40,592 nt of DNA, from assembly GCA_937960435.1 (NCBI GenBank), contig CALGPN010000008.1:1-40592 (forward strand), in the 5' to 3' direction. The position numbers and the translations under genes are program-made. The notes beneath the pieces are model-generated. The model searched no databases, was not told the origin of the DNA, and worked only from the letters and a program-made list of their open reading frames with translations. Shown one piece after another: positions 32,769 through 40,125 of the stretch. This DNA is from an uncultured Desulfosoma sp. (GTDB taxonomy: Bacteria > Desulfobacterota > Syntrophobacteria > Syntrophobacterales > DSM-9756). The first letter of the stretch is position 1, and each line of letters opens with the position of its first letter.

Positions 32769-35700
32769 ATGAGGTTGCGGCCTATGATCCGCGTCGTTCA
32801 TTGCCGTGTACACGGGAGAGTGCGCCTTCGGCTCGGGCAACTGAAGGGGCATGCCGCGTTGGGGCGGCATCTTACGGAACGGTTACAAAACCACCAAGGT
32901 GTTCGCTCCGTACATGTCGGCCTCACCACGGGAAGCCTTCTCGTGGGCTACACCGCTCCTTTGACTCATTATCAAGACGTCGTTCGCTTGGTTGACGAGA
33001 TCGTCCGAGGCTTCCCCAAAAACGACGGCGAGATTCGGCTCTCCTCAAAGTTCTCAGCGAAGACCGTATCCGACGGAAAGCCTATTGGATCGGCTCCTCG
33101 GGAGAGTCAAGCGCCCCCTCCCGGCGATCGCCATGAACTTCGCGAAAAACTGACGGTCCTTTGGAATCACCTGCACCGGCAAAACGATGATTCCTGGCAT
33201 AATTTGACGCCCCAAGCGTGTTTGACGCGGCTCGGATCGTCATGGGAAGGGCTGTCGCAAGAGGAGGCTCTGAAAAGACTCTCCCTCTACGGGCCCAATG
33301 ACGTGTCGGAGGCTCCCCGGGTCTCTCGGTGGCGATTGTTTGCCAAACAATTCGTTTCGCTCCCCGTGGCTCTGCTCGGCGCCGTGAGCGCGGTGTCCCT
33401 GGTCACCGGGGGGCTCGCAGACGCCCTCATCATCGGGGGCGTGGTCGTGGCCAACGCCGTAATCGGCTTCATCACAGAAAAAAGCTCCGATGAAGCCATT
33501 TCGGCTCTTCGGCAACTGGAAGAACCCGATGCGCGCGTCATTCGCTCCGGGCGGGAAAGAAGCGTGCCCCGTAGGGATCTGGTTCCCGGGGACGTGGTGG
33601 TGCTTCGAGCAGGATCGAGTGTTCCCGCCGACGGGCGCCTGCTTCAAGCGGATCATCTCTTTGTGGACGAATCCTCTCTGTCCGGAGAGAGCCTCCCGGT
33701 CGGTAAAACGTCCCGAGTGTTGCTGGCCGAAAACGTCCCCCTGCATGACCGCCACAACATGGTCTTTCGAGGGACCGTGGTCACCGGCGGCTCAGGGCTC
33801 GCCGTGGTCACCGCCACAGGAGAACACACGGAAATTGGCCAATTGCAACGGCTTCTGGAAAGAACGGAGAAAGCCAAAGCCCCCATCGAACGTCAGCTGG
33901 ACGCCCTGGGAAGCCGACTGGTTCTTCTCTGTCTAGCCGTCTGCGCCTTGTGCTTTGGGATCGGCGTCCTTCGAGGGTACGGCCTTCTGGCCATGACTCG
34001 ATTGAGCCTGTCCCTGGGGGCGGCCGCCATTCCGGAAGGACTGCCCGCCGCCGCCACGACGACGTTCGCCTTGGCTGTGAGGCGAATGCGTCGGCGCGGT
34101 GTCCTCATTCGCGATCTCACCGCGGTGGAGGCTCTTGGGGCCATCCAGATTCTGTGCGTGGACAAGACGGGAACCTTGACGGAAAATCGCATGACCGTTC
34201 AGGAAATCGTGGTGGACGGGTCGCGTTACACCGCCCGAAACAATGCGGTCTTTCTCGACGGTGCCCGCATCGACCCGCTCGGTCACGACGCACTGCGCAA
34301 GATCCTCGAGATTTCCTGTCTTTGCACCGAAACCCGAATGCAGGAAGACGCCCGGGGCACGGCGTTTTGTTTGGACGGCTCCCCCACGGAAGTTGCCCTC
34401 ATTCATTTGGCCGAAAACAACGGATTGGCCTTTGAAAAGATTCGACGGAATTTTCCCGCGCAGTGGTTGCGTTTGCGATCCGAATCCCGAGCCTACATGG
34501 CGAGTTGCCATCGAAACAACGACGGAGACGCCTGGGTTGCGGTTAAAGGAAGTCCCGAAGACGTGCTGAACGCCTGTGACAAGGAGCTGAGCGGCGGTGC
34601 CGTTGTGGAGCTCACCGACCAGCGGCGTCGCGCCATCCTTGAGGAAAACGCGCGCTTATCGGCCCGGGGTTTGCGCGTCTTAGGATTCGCTTACGGGCCC
34701 GGAGACGGGGCGGAACGGGACAACTTGGGCGGCTGGATCTGGTGCGGTCTCGTGGGCATGGCCGACCCTATCAAGACAGGAGCAATTGAAACCGTTCAAG
34801 CTCTCCATCGGGCCGGCCTTCAAGTGGTCATGCTGACCGGTGATCAGGAACTGACCGCATCCTCGGTGGCCCAAGCCCTAGGGCTCTCCGGAAACAGCCC
34901 CTTGCGCATCGTCGATGCCTCACAGCTCAACGGCTCACCGGTGGAAAAGACCCATTTCATCCCCGACCAGGTGCATGTGTTTTCGCGAGTCAGCCCGGCT
35001 TTGAAGCTACGCATCGTCCAGATGCTGCGACGGTCGGGAAAGATCGTGGGCATGACCGGCGACGGCATCAACGACGCCCCGGCTCTCAAAGCCGCCGACG
35101 TGGGTGTGTGCATGGGGGAAAACGGCACCCGGGTGGCCCAGAACGTGGCCAACGTGGTCCTGGAAAACGACGATCTGACCAGTTTGGTGACCGCGCTGGA
35201 GGAAGGCCGCACCATTCAAGACAACATCAAGAAATCAGTTTATTTTTTTCTCTCCAGCAATCTGAGCGAAATTCTGGTGGTTTCCGGAGCGCTCTGCTTC
35301 GGGCTTCCCACTCCGCTCAATGCCATGCAGCTGCTGTGGATTAACCTCATTTCCGATATCTTTCCCGGCATCGCCCTGTCCATGGAACCGCCGGAACCTG
35401 ATGTGCTCCTCCGCCCTCCGAGGGAAGCTCACGCGCCCCTCTTCGGTCGGGAGGATTTCCTCCGCATGAGCCGAGAAGCGGCCGTGTTGGCGGGCGGGTC
35501 TCTCTTGGGGAGCCTCTACGGCCTTATACGTGGAGGCACGGCGGCTCATGCGTCCACCATGGCGTTTCACATCCTGTCCTGTTCCCAATTGGCCCACGCT
35601 CTCGTGTGTCGTCATGAAAAAAAAGGATCGTCGGTGTCTCTTCCTCGGGCAAACCCGGCTCTCCTTGCCGCAGTGGGCGGATCCTTTGTCGCCCAATTCT

Positions 35701-35978
35701 TGACGGGGTGGATTCCCGCCCTCAGGCGCTTCCTGCGGCTTACCCCCATGGGCCTCCTGGACTGGGTCGTCGTAGGGCTCGGTGCGGCGGCCACCGCCTG
35801 GGCCAACCTCAAAGCGAAAAAGTCCGCCCAATTGCGTCAAGATCTTCCGGCGGTCGCTTCTCTTCGCGTTGTCTCTGAAAACGTCGGAATGCAAAAAACC
35901 CACGAGGCGGCCGGGATGCCGCTCTCATGGGATTGGAGAAAAAAGGTGAGAGAGGATGTGGTGGGACGGCCGATTTAG
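32769..35978 (+). CDS. P-type ATPase with HMA2 domain on a P2-like core
   Basis: The 1069-residue protein begins with an HMA2-like domain (VVHCRVHGRVRLRLG; TTGSLLVGY). A linker of about 60 residues leads to a cation-ATPase N-terminus (LTPQACLTRLGSSWEGLS), then the A-domain SLSGESLPV, the membrane motif AAIPEGLPA, phosphorylation site DKTGTLTENRM and hinge GDGINDAPAL. The PEGLP motif and absence of CPC and of the P1B SPHP motif put the core with P2-type Ca/cation pumps rather than heavy-metal pumps. The ion is unknown. ATG 32769 (AGAGG upstream) or 32784 is possible. Its stop overlaps the convergent HMA2 gene. Confidence 0.82.
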   Translation: MRLRPMIRVVHCRVHGRVRLRLGQLKGHAALGRHLTERLQNHQGVRSVHVGLTTGSLLVGYTAPLTHYQDVVRLVDEIVRGFPKNDGEIRLSSKFSAKTVSDGKPIGSAPRESQAPPPGDRHELREKLTVLWNHLHRQNDDSWHNLTPQACLTRLGSSWEGLSQEEALKRLSLYGPNDVSEAPRVSRWRLFAKQFVSLPVALLGAVSAVSLVTGGLADALIIGGVVVANAVIGFITEKSSDEAISALRQLEEPDARVIRSGRERSVPRRDLVPGDVVVLRAGSSVPADGRLLQADHLFVDESSLSGESLPVGKTSRVLLAENVPLHDRHNMVFRGTVVTGGSGLAVVTATGEHTEIGQLQRLLERTEKAKAPIERQLDALGSRLVLLCLAVCALCFGIGVLRGYGLLAMTRLSLSLGAAAIPEGLPAAATTTFALAVRRMRRRGVLIRDLTAVEALGAIQILCVDKTGTLTENRMTVQEIVVDGSRYTARNNAVFLDGARIDPLGHDALRKILEISCLCTETRMQEDARGTAFCLDGSPTEVALIHLAENNGLAFEKIRRNFPAQWLRLRSESRAYMASCHRNNDGDAWVAVKGSPEDVLNACDKELSGGAVVELTDQRRRAILEENARLSARGLRVLGFAYGPGDGAERDNLGGWIWCGLVGMADPIKTGAIETVQALHRAGLQVVMLTGDQELTASSVAQALGLSGNSPLRIVDASQLNGSPVEKTHFIPDQVHVFSRVSPALKLRIVQMLRRSGKIVGMTGDGINDAPALKAADVGVCMGENGTRVAQNVANVVLENDDLTSLVTALEEGRTIQDNIKKSVYFFLSSNLSEILVVSGALCFGLPTPLNAMQLLWINLISDIFPGIALSMEPPEPDVLLRPPREAHAPLFGREDFLRMSREAAVLAGGSLLGSLYGLIRGGTAAHASTMAFHILSCSQLAHALVCRHEKKGSSVSLPRANPALLAAVGGSFVAQFLTGWIPALRRFLRLTPMGLLDWVVVGLGAAATAWANLKAKKSAQLRQDLPAVASLRVVSENVGMQKTHEAAGMPLSWDWRKKVREDVVGRPI

Positions 35979-36352
35979 ATGAAAATCGTCAGCAGGGAAA
36001 ACGGCGTATTTTTTAACGCGGCGTCCAAAGCCACGTTCAAAAGGGCCCTGGCCACGATCTGTCCCGCCTTGGCGGCCGTGAATCCCTCGGGGTTTTGTGC
36101 GTCGGAGCCGCCGACACGGGCCGCGTTGAGATGCCCGCGCTCCTTGAGCGCCGCAATGATTGCATCCGGCGACGTCATAGACTCATCGTAATAGACGACC
36201 ACGCTTCCGGTGACCGGGTTGCATTGGGCTTTTTCAACCCCGGGAAGGGTTTCCAAAAGATCTTGCACCACCGGGGCTCCGCCGGGGCTGTAACGGATCG
36301 TCGGAACTTTAATGCGAACTCGACCGGGGATTTTGTGTACCAGATAGCTCAT
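35975..36352 (-). CDS. HMA2-type protein
   Basis: This 125-residue protein is mostly a single HMA2 domain: LVHKIPGRVRIKVP, then LPGVEKAQCNPVTGSVVVYYD, with no CXXC. A C-terminal hydrophobic helix (ARALLNVALDAALKN and beyond) may anchor it. The RVRIKV element is shared with both ATPases and the other HMA2 protein in the cluster. The ATG overlaps the stop of the zinc-ribbon gene (ATGA), so the pair is coupled. The stop overlaps that of the second ATPase on the other strand. Confidence 0.82.
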   Translation of the reverse strand: MSYLVHKIPGRVRIKVPTIRYSPGGAPVVQDLLETLPGVEKAQCNPVTGSVVVYYDESMTSPDAIIAALKERGHLNAARVGGSDAQNPEGFTAAKAGQIVARALLNVALDAALKNTPFSLLTIFI

Positions 36353-36639
36353 CTTTCATACCACCTCTGACAATGGCTGTCTTCCTGATCGTTCTTATGG
36401 GCGACGTATCCACGGCACCGGGGGTACTCCGAACACCGGTAGGCCGTGCAGCCTTCCCTTCGATGGTGAATGTGCATCGCAGCCCCGCACAAAGGACAGT
36501 GCGGCCTTTCGGTTTGTAAAGTCTTGGAAGGGTTCATCACAAATTGATACAGGCAGATCTGGCATCGATATCGTTGCTTTCCTGCTTCCGAAAAGCCATA
36601 TTTGTAAATCGCTTCGCTTCCGCACCGCGGGCATCGCAT
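36349..36639 (-). CDS. InsA-like zinc-ribbon protein
   Basis: The 96-residue protein has two treble-clef-type cysteine sets. The first, MRCPRCGSEAIYKYG, then YRCQICLYQF, closely resembles the N-terminal zinc ribbon of IS1-type InsA proteins. The second is CPLC and CSEYPRC. There is no transposase domain and no IS end nearby, so it looks like a stand-alone regulator or metal-binding protein. ATG 36639 follows GAGG; the frame is open upstream to 36732. It is coupled to the HMA2 gene. Confidence 0.75.
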   Translation of the reverse strand: MRCPRCGSEAIYKYGFSEAGKQRYRCQICLYQFVMNPSKTLQTERPHCPLCGAAMHIHHRREGCTAYRCSEYPRCRGYVAHKNDQEDSHCQRWYER

Positions 36640-36711
36640 GATCGCCTCGCCTTCGCCTTTAGTTTTCGCTGCTTCTTTAGGCCGCTTTTGTGAACCCTTT
36701 ATGGCGCCATG

Positions 36712-36727
36712 GTGACAATTGCGTGAC
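36712..36727 (-). promoter_or_regulatory. Pho box-like operator of the zinc-ribbon/HMA2 pair
   Basis: On the minus strand TGTCACGCAATTGTCACC gives two perfect TGTCAC half-sites 11 bases apart (plus-strand GTGAC at 36712 and 36723). A -10-like CATAAA follows 8 bases further on (36703-36698). It lies downstream of phoH and 73 bases before the zinc-ribbon start. Confidence 0.68.
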
Positions 36728-36748
36728 AACACATTTGTGCCTGCCGCC

Positions 36749-38050
36749 CTACAAAAGGGCCGCGCCCATCTCGGCGACTCGAGATCGTTCCCCGTGCCTC
36801 AGGGTGACATGGCCCACCAAAGGTTCTTCCTTGAGTTTTTCCACCAAAGTGGATAGGCCGTTGGTGCCAGCGTCCAGATAGGGGTGGTCGATCTGTTCCG
36901 GGTCTCCTGTGAAGACAATCTTGGTGCCCTCGCCTACCCGAGTGATCAGGGTCTTGATCATGCTGGGCGTGAGGTTTTGGGCTTCATCGCACAAAATGAA
37001 CTGGTTGGGGATGCTTCGCCCTCGGATGTAAGTGAACGTCTCCATCTGGAGCATGCCTCGTTGGAGGAGGTGCTCGATGGGTTCCCCGGGATCTTCGGCC
37101 TCTTGGAAAAGGAACTCCAGGTTGTCGTAGATGGGTTGCATCCACGGCCGCAATTTTTCCTCACGAGATCCGGGTAGATACCCCAAATCGTCTCCCACTG
37201 GCACCACGGGCCGTGTGATGAGAAATCGATGGTAGGCCTTCTGTTCCATGACCTTTTCCAAACCGGCCGCCAACGCCAGAAGCGTCTTGCCGGTCCCCGC
37301 TCTTCCCACCAGGGTGACCACGCGAACCGTGTCGTCCAGGAGCAGTTCCAGGGCAAATTTCTGTTCTTTGTTGCGGGCTCGAACGCCCCAAATCACAGAA
37401 TCGGCATACTTAAGCGGCACAAGGCGCCCGTTGTCGTGGCGTGCCAACGCGGATTGCGAGGGATGGGCCGAGTGTTTAAGGATGACGAATTCCCGAGGAT
37501 ACAGGGGCACATCCCCTGGAACCTCCAGGCTGTGCTCCTTGTAGAATCGGTTCAAAGCTTCCCCGTCGACAAAAAGCGTGCGAAAACCACGGTAAAGCTC
37601 ATTATAGTCCACCTTGTCCGAGAAATAATCTTCAGCGCGGATCCCGACGACATCGGCTTTGATGCGAAGGTTCAGATCCTTGGTGACGAGGATGACCGGG
37701 CCGTTTCCCTCTTTTGCCAGAGCGTGAGCCAGGCCGAGGATTCTGTTATCGTACTTGTGCCCGTCGAACTCCGCTGGAAGACTTGTATCGGCCACATGAT
37801 TGACTTCCACTCGGAGAAGGCCTCCGTTGGGCAAAGGGACACCCTGGGATAACGCCCCGTGGCTTCTCAGCTCGTCCAAGAGGCGGGAAAAGAGCCTGGC
37901 GTTTCGGCCGATCTCGTCCTGGCGTTTCTTTTGGTCGTCGATTTCTTCGATGACGGCTAAGGGAATGACGATGGGATTGTCTTGAAAAGAAAAGATGGCG
38001 TTGGGGTTATGCAGGATGACGTTGGTGTCCAGCACATAAGTTTTGCTCAT
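36749..38050 (-). CDS. phoH: PIN domain-PhoH family ATPase
   Basis: This 433-residue protein is of the PhoH2 type. The N-terminal PIN RNase domain (residues 1-150) begins TYVLDTNVILHNP and has acidic residues in EEIDDQ and YDNRILG. The C-terminal PhoH domain has Walker A GRAGTGKTLLAL, Walker B ILCDEAQNLT and VFTGDPEQID. Such proteins are ATP-dependent RNA helicase/RNases; PhoH was first found as phosphate-starvation inducible. The ATG overlaps the stop of the upstream small membrane protein (ATGA). A Pho box-like array lies upstream of that gene. Confidence 0.95.
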   Translation of the reverse strand: MSKTYVLDTNVILHNPNAIFSFQDNPIVIPLAVIEEIDDQKKRQDEIGRNARLFSRLLDELRSHGALSQGVPLPNGGLLRVEVNHVADTSLPAEFDGHKYDNRILGLAHALAKEGNGPVILVTKDLNLRIKADVVGIRAEDYFSDKVDYNELYRGFRTLFVDGEALNRFYKEHSLEVPGDVPLYPREFVILKHSAHPSQSALARHDNGRLVPLKYADSVIWGVRARNKEQKFALELLLDDTVRVVTLVGRAGTGKTLLALAAGLEKVMEQKAYHRFLITRPVVPVGDDLGYLPGSREEKLRPWMQPIYDNLEFLFQEAEDPGEPIEHLLQRGMLQMETFTYIRGRSIPNQFILCDEAQNLTPSMIKTLITRVGEGTKIVFTGDPEQIDHPYLDAGTNGLSTLVEKLKEEPLVGHVTLRHGERSRVAEMGAALL

Positions 38051-38244
38051 CCTTTGTCGGCCCCTCTCGGCACCATACAGCCACGAGGAAGTCTTTCATG
38101 GCTTGCGATGCCTCCTGATAATCTGTTGAGCTGGCTGATAATGAGATCCGTTTTGGGTTGATTACGGGGAAAGATATAGATTCTCGCAAAAACCATGAAA
38201 ACAAGGGCAAGGACGATCACGCACGTGGCAATCCAGATTCCCAT
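38047..38244 (-). CDS. Small membrane protein coupled to phoH
   Basis: The 65-residue product has one N-terminal membrane helix (IATCVIVLALVFMVFA), then a basic polar tail. I do not recognise a family. AGGGAG lies 7 bases before the ATG at 38244, and the stop overlaps the phoH start as ATGA, so it is translated together with PhoH. The overlap and good ribosome site make it a likely real gene despite its size. Confidence 0.65.
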   Translation of the reverse strand: MGIWIATCVIVLALVFMVFARIYIFPRNQPKTDLIISQLNRLSGGIASHERLPRGCMVPRGADKG

Positions 38245-38284
38245 GGGACACTCCCTTTTGGGGTACGGGTTTTTAGTGTCTCTG

Positions 38285-38343
38285 AATATATTCTGGTGCC
38301 GCAATGTGTCGAAAAGGTGTCCGCCGTGTGACAGTTTTGTGGC
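38285..38343 (-). promoter_or_regulatory. Pho box-like array and -10 of the phoH operon
   Basis: On the minus strand half-sites GCCAC, GTCAC, GACAC and GACAC step by exactly 11 bases (plus-strand starts 38339, 38328, 38317 and 38306). A good -10, TATATT (38290-38285), lies 15 bases downstream. The array suits a PhoB-dependent promoter without a -35. Confidence 0.6.
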
Positions 38344-38913
38344 CGCCGCACGCCTGAAGAACGACCTGGCCTTGTAATGTTGAAGGGAAGGGATCACGCC
38401 GCGGATCCCAAAGATTTCACGCCAACCGCCGGTTCCCTTAGGTTGGGGTGAGCGCAGCGAACCCCAACGCCGGCAAACCGCCCCGCACCGACAAGACACA
38501 GGCGGACACGCGGGTCCGTTCTGATGGATTCCACCGAGCTCCCCTGGCCCGCCTGGACAAATTTCTGGCGACGTCCAAAGCTCGGACCAACGCCGCCGAA
38601 AAGCGGCAACGCGACTTTTATGAGCCTTCCCTTCGGAAAAAACGAACCGATCCCAGGCGCACCGGCGCGATTTCCGAATCTAGAGGGAAGCTGTTTGGCC
38701 AAAATATTGGCGTTCCGATTTCAAAGGATTGAGATGCAGGCAGACGTCCGAGCGATGGAGCGTCTCCCGATGGGGAAGATGGGTGTCGTGAAGGGGGCTA
38801 TCCGCAGGATCACCGGATGCCGCTCGCCGAAGGATCCCGATGTCCCCTGGTCGACATGTCAAATTGTGGAAGCCCGTCGCGTTTCGTGGCCGCCGCGCCG
38901 CCACACGAAAATT
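38344..38913. other. Gene-free stretch with REP-like hairpin
   Basis: Open frames exist on both strands but lack ribosome sites and recognisable domains, and the longest minus-strand one runs through the hairpin repeat at 38442-38468. The DNA is hairpin-rich. No RNA gene was recognised. Confidence 0.4.
38442..38468. repeat. REP-like palindrome
   Basis: GTTGGGGT and ACCCCAAC form perfect 8-bp arms around GAGCGCAGCGA. The sequence resembles short dispersed hairpins found between genes of many bacteria. Only one copy is in this window. Confidence 0.6.
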
Positions 38914-40125
38914 TCAGCAATCGCCGGCAAAGGAGAAGGCATCGAGCAGCCCCCCGTCCATGTCTTTGCCGAACAAAGCGGATTTGGCGTTGGCAACGGT
39001 TTCGGGCAAATAGCGGCCGTACATCTTGATCGGCAGCTCGGCCACCTGAACAGTGGGCGAAGCGGCCAGGGTCAGCAAATATTCGATCAGCGCGGCGGCG
39101 TTTTGGGCAATCGGTCCGGTGTAATGCTGGCGCTGGCGTAGTCGCAGGATGCGAAGCTCGTGCATAGAGCGGCCGAATTCGGATTCCATGAGTTCGTCAT
39201 AGGTGGTCAGAATGATTTCGATGCGTACCGTCCCTGCTCCCTTGGCCAGGTAATCGATGAATCCCCGCTTGGTTTCTTCCGGGTCCAAACCGCGCCGCCG
39301 GGCGAGCGACCAATCAAAGGATTGAAGTCGCGCAGCCAGCCGATCCGGCTGCGGTAACGCGATTTCCACCAGCATGTTGACGGCGTTGTAGAGACCGGTG
39401 TGTCTTTCGCTCTCCACAAGGGTCACCCCGGGCTCTTGGACCAACAGGGCCGGGACTCGGTCGAGAAACTCCGGCGCGCCGATGATCTTGAACCCAAGGA
39501 GGTCGTTCACGGTCAGGGCCTCGCGAGGGATGACGACATTTCCGCTGCGAAACCGTCCGGCCACCGTGGCTTCGGCCGCCGTAAAATCGTTTTGCATTTC
39601 TTCTTCGGAACTAATGAGATCGGTCAGCGCCACTCCAACAGCCTCCGCACGAATCGCGGCGAGGCGTCGGGCTTCGGCCTGGATTTCCCGAAACAGAGCT
39701 TCCACTAACCGAAAGGACACCTTTTCGGCCACTCGCGAAAGCCGCTTGATCCGTGCGATGGCCGCCAGTTGGGAATCGGCTGAGAAAATCAGCAAAGCGT
39801 CGATGGGCAGCCGAGGGAAAAAAGACTCGGGGTCCTTCTCAAATTGTTCGATAAGTTCTCGCGCTCGGGCTCCGGGTTGAGGCAGGTATTCGATGAGACG
39901 GCGCCGCAGGAGTTGTTTCTGCCGGATGCGTTCGAGTCTGAGCGGTCCCGGGTACAGCGCCCGTAGAAAATTGACCACCCGCTCGACCACGAACTTTGAA
40001 ATCGCGCTTTCGTAGAAAAAGATCCGGCTGATCGTGGCGCCGTCGTCCGGGGCGACATGATCGTTCAGCCAGCGAAGCGCCAGATCGAAAAGTTCGTCGC
40101 GATGAGTCAAGGTGGTCAGATACAT
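38914..40125 (-). CDS. Hypothetical protein
   Basis: The 403-residue protein is soluble and mostly helical, with no motif I can assign. Noticeable segments are ISRIFFYESAISKFVVERVV near the N-terminus, HTGLYNAVNMLVEIALP around residue 245 and LRILRLRQRQHYTGPIAQN around 340. There is no signal peptide or membrane helix. The ATG at 40125 has CGGAG upstream; an in-frame GTG at 40131 is less likely. It stands apart from the phoH operon, and a structured non-coding region lies upstream. Confidence 0.7.
   Translation of the reverse strand: MYLTTLTHRDELFDLALRWLNDHVAPDDGATISRIFFYESAISKFVVERVVNFLRALYPGPLRLERIRQKQLLRRRLIEYLPQPGARARELIEQFEKDPESFFPRLPIDALLIFSADSQLAAIARIKRLSRVAEKVSFRLVEALFREIQAEARRLAAIRAEAVGVALTDLISSEEEMQNDFTAAEATVAGRFRSGNVVIPREALTVNDLLGFKIIGAPEFLDRVPALLVQEPGVTLVESERHTGLYNAVNMLVEIALPQPDRLAARLQSFDWSLARRRGLDPEETKRGFIDYLAKGAGTVRIEIILTTYDELMESEFGRSMHELRILRLRQRQHYTGPIAQNAAALIEYLLTLAASPTVQVAELPIKMYGRYLPETVANAKSALFGKDMDGGLLDAFSFAGDC

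Noticed and set aside
36349-36639. Zinc-ribbon gene as a remnant of an IS1 element
   Set aside because: The gene is intact with its own ribosome site and coupling to the HMA2 gene, and no terminal repeats or transposase frame were seen.
38394-38702. Minus-strand open frame of about 100 codons
   Set aside because: It reads through the REP-like hairpin, has no ribosome site and no domain.
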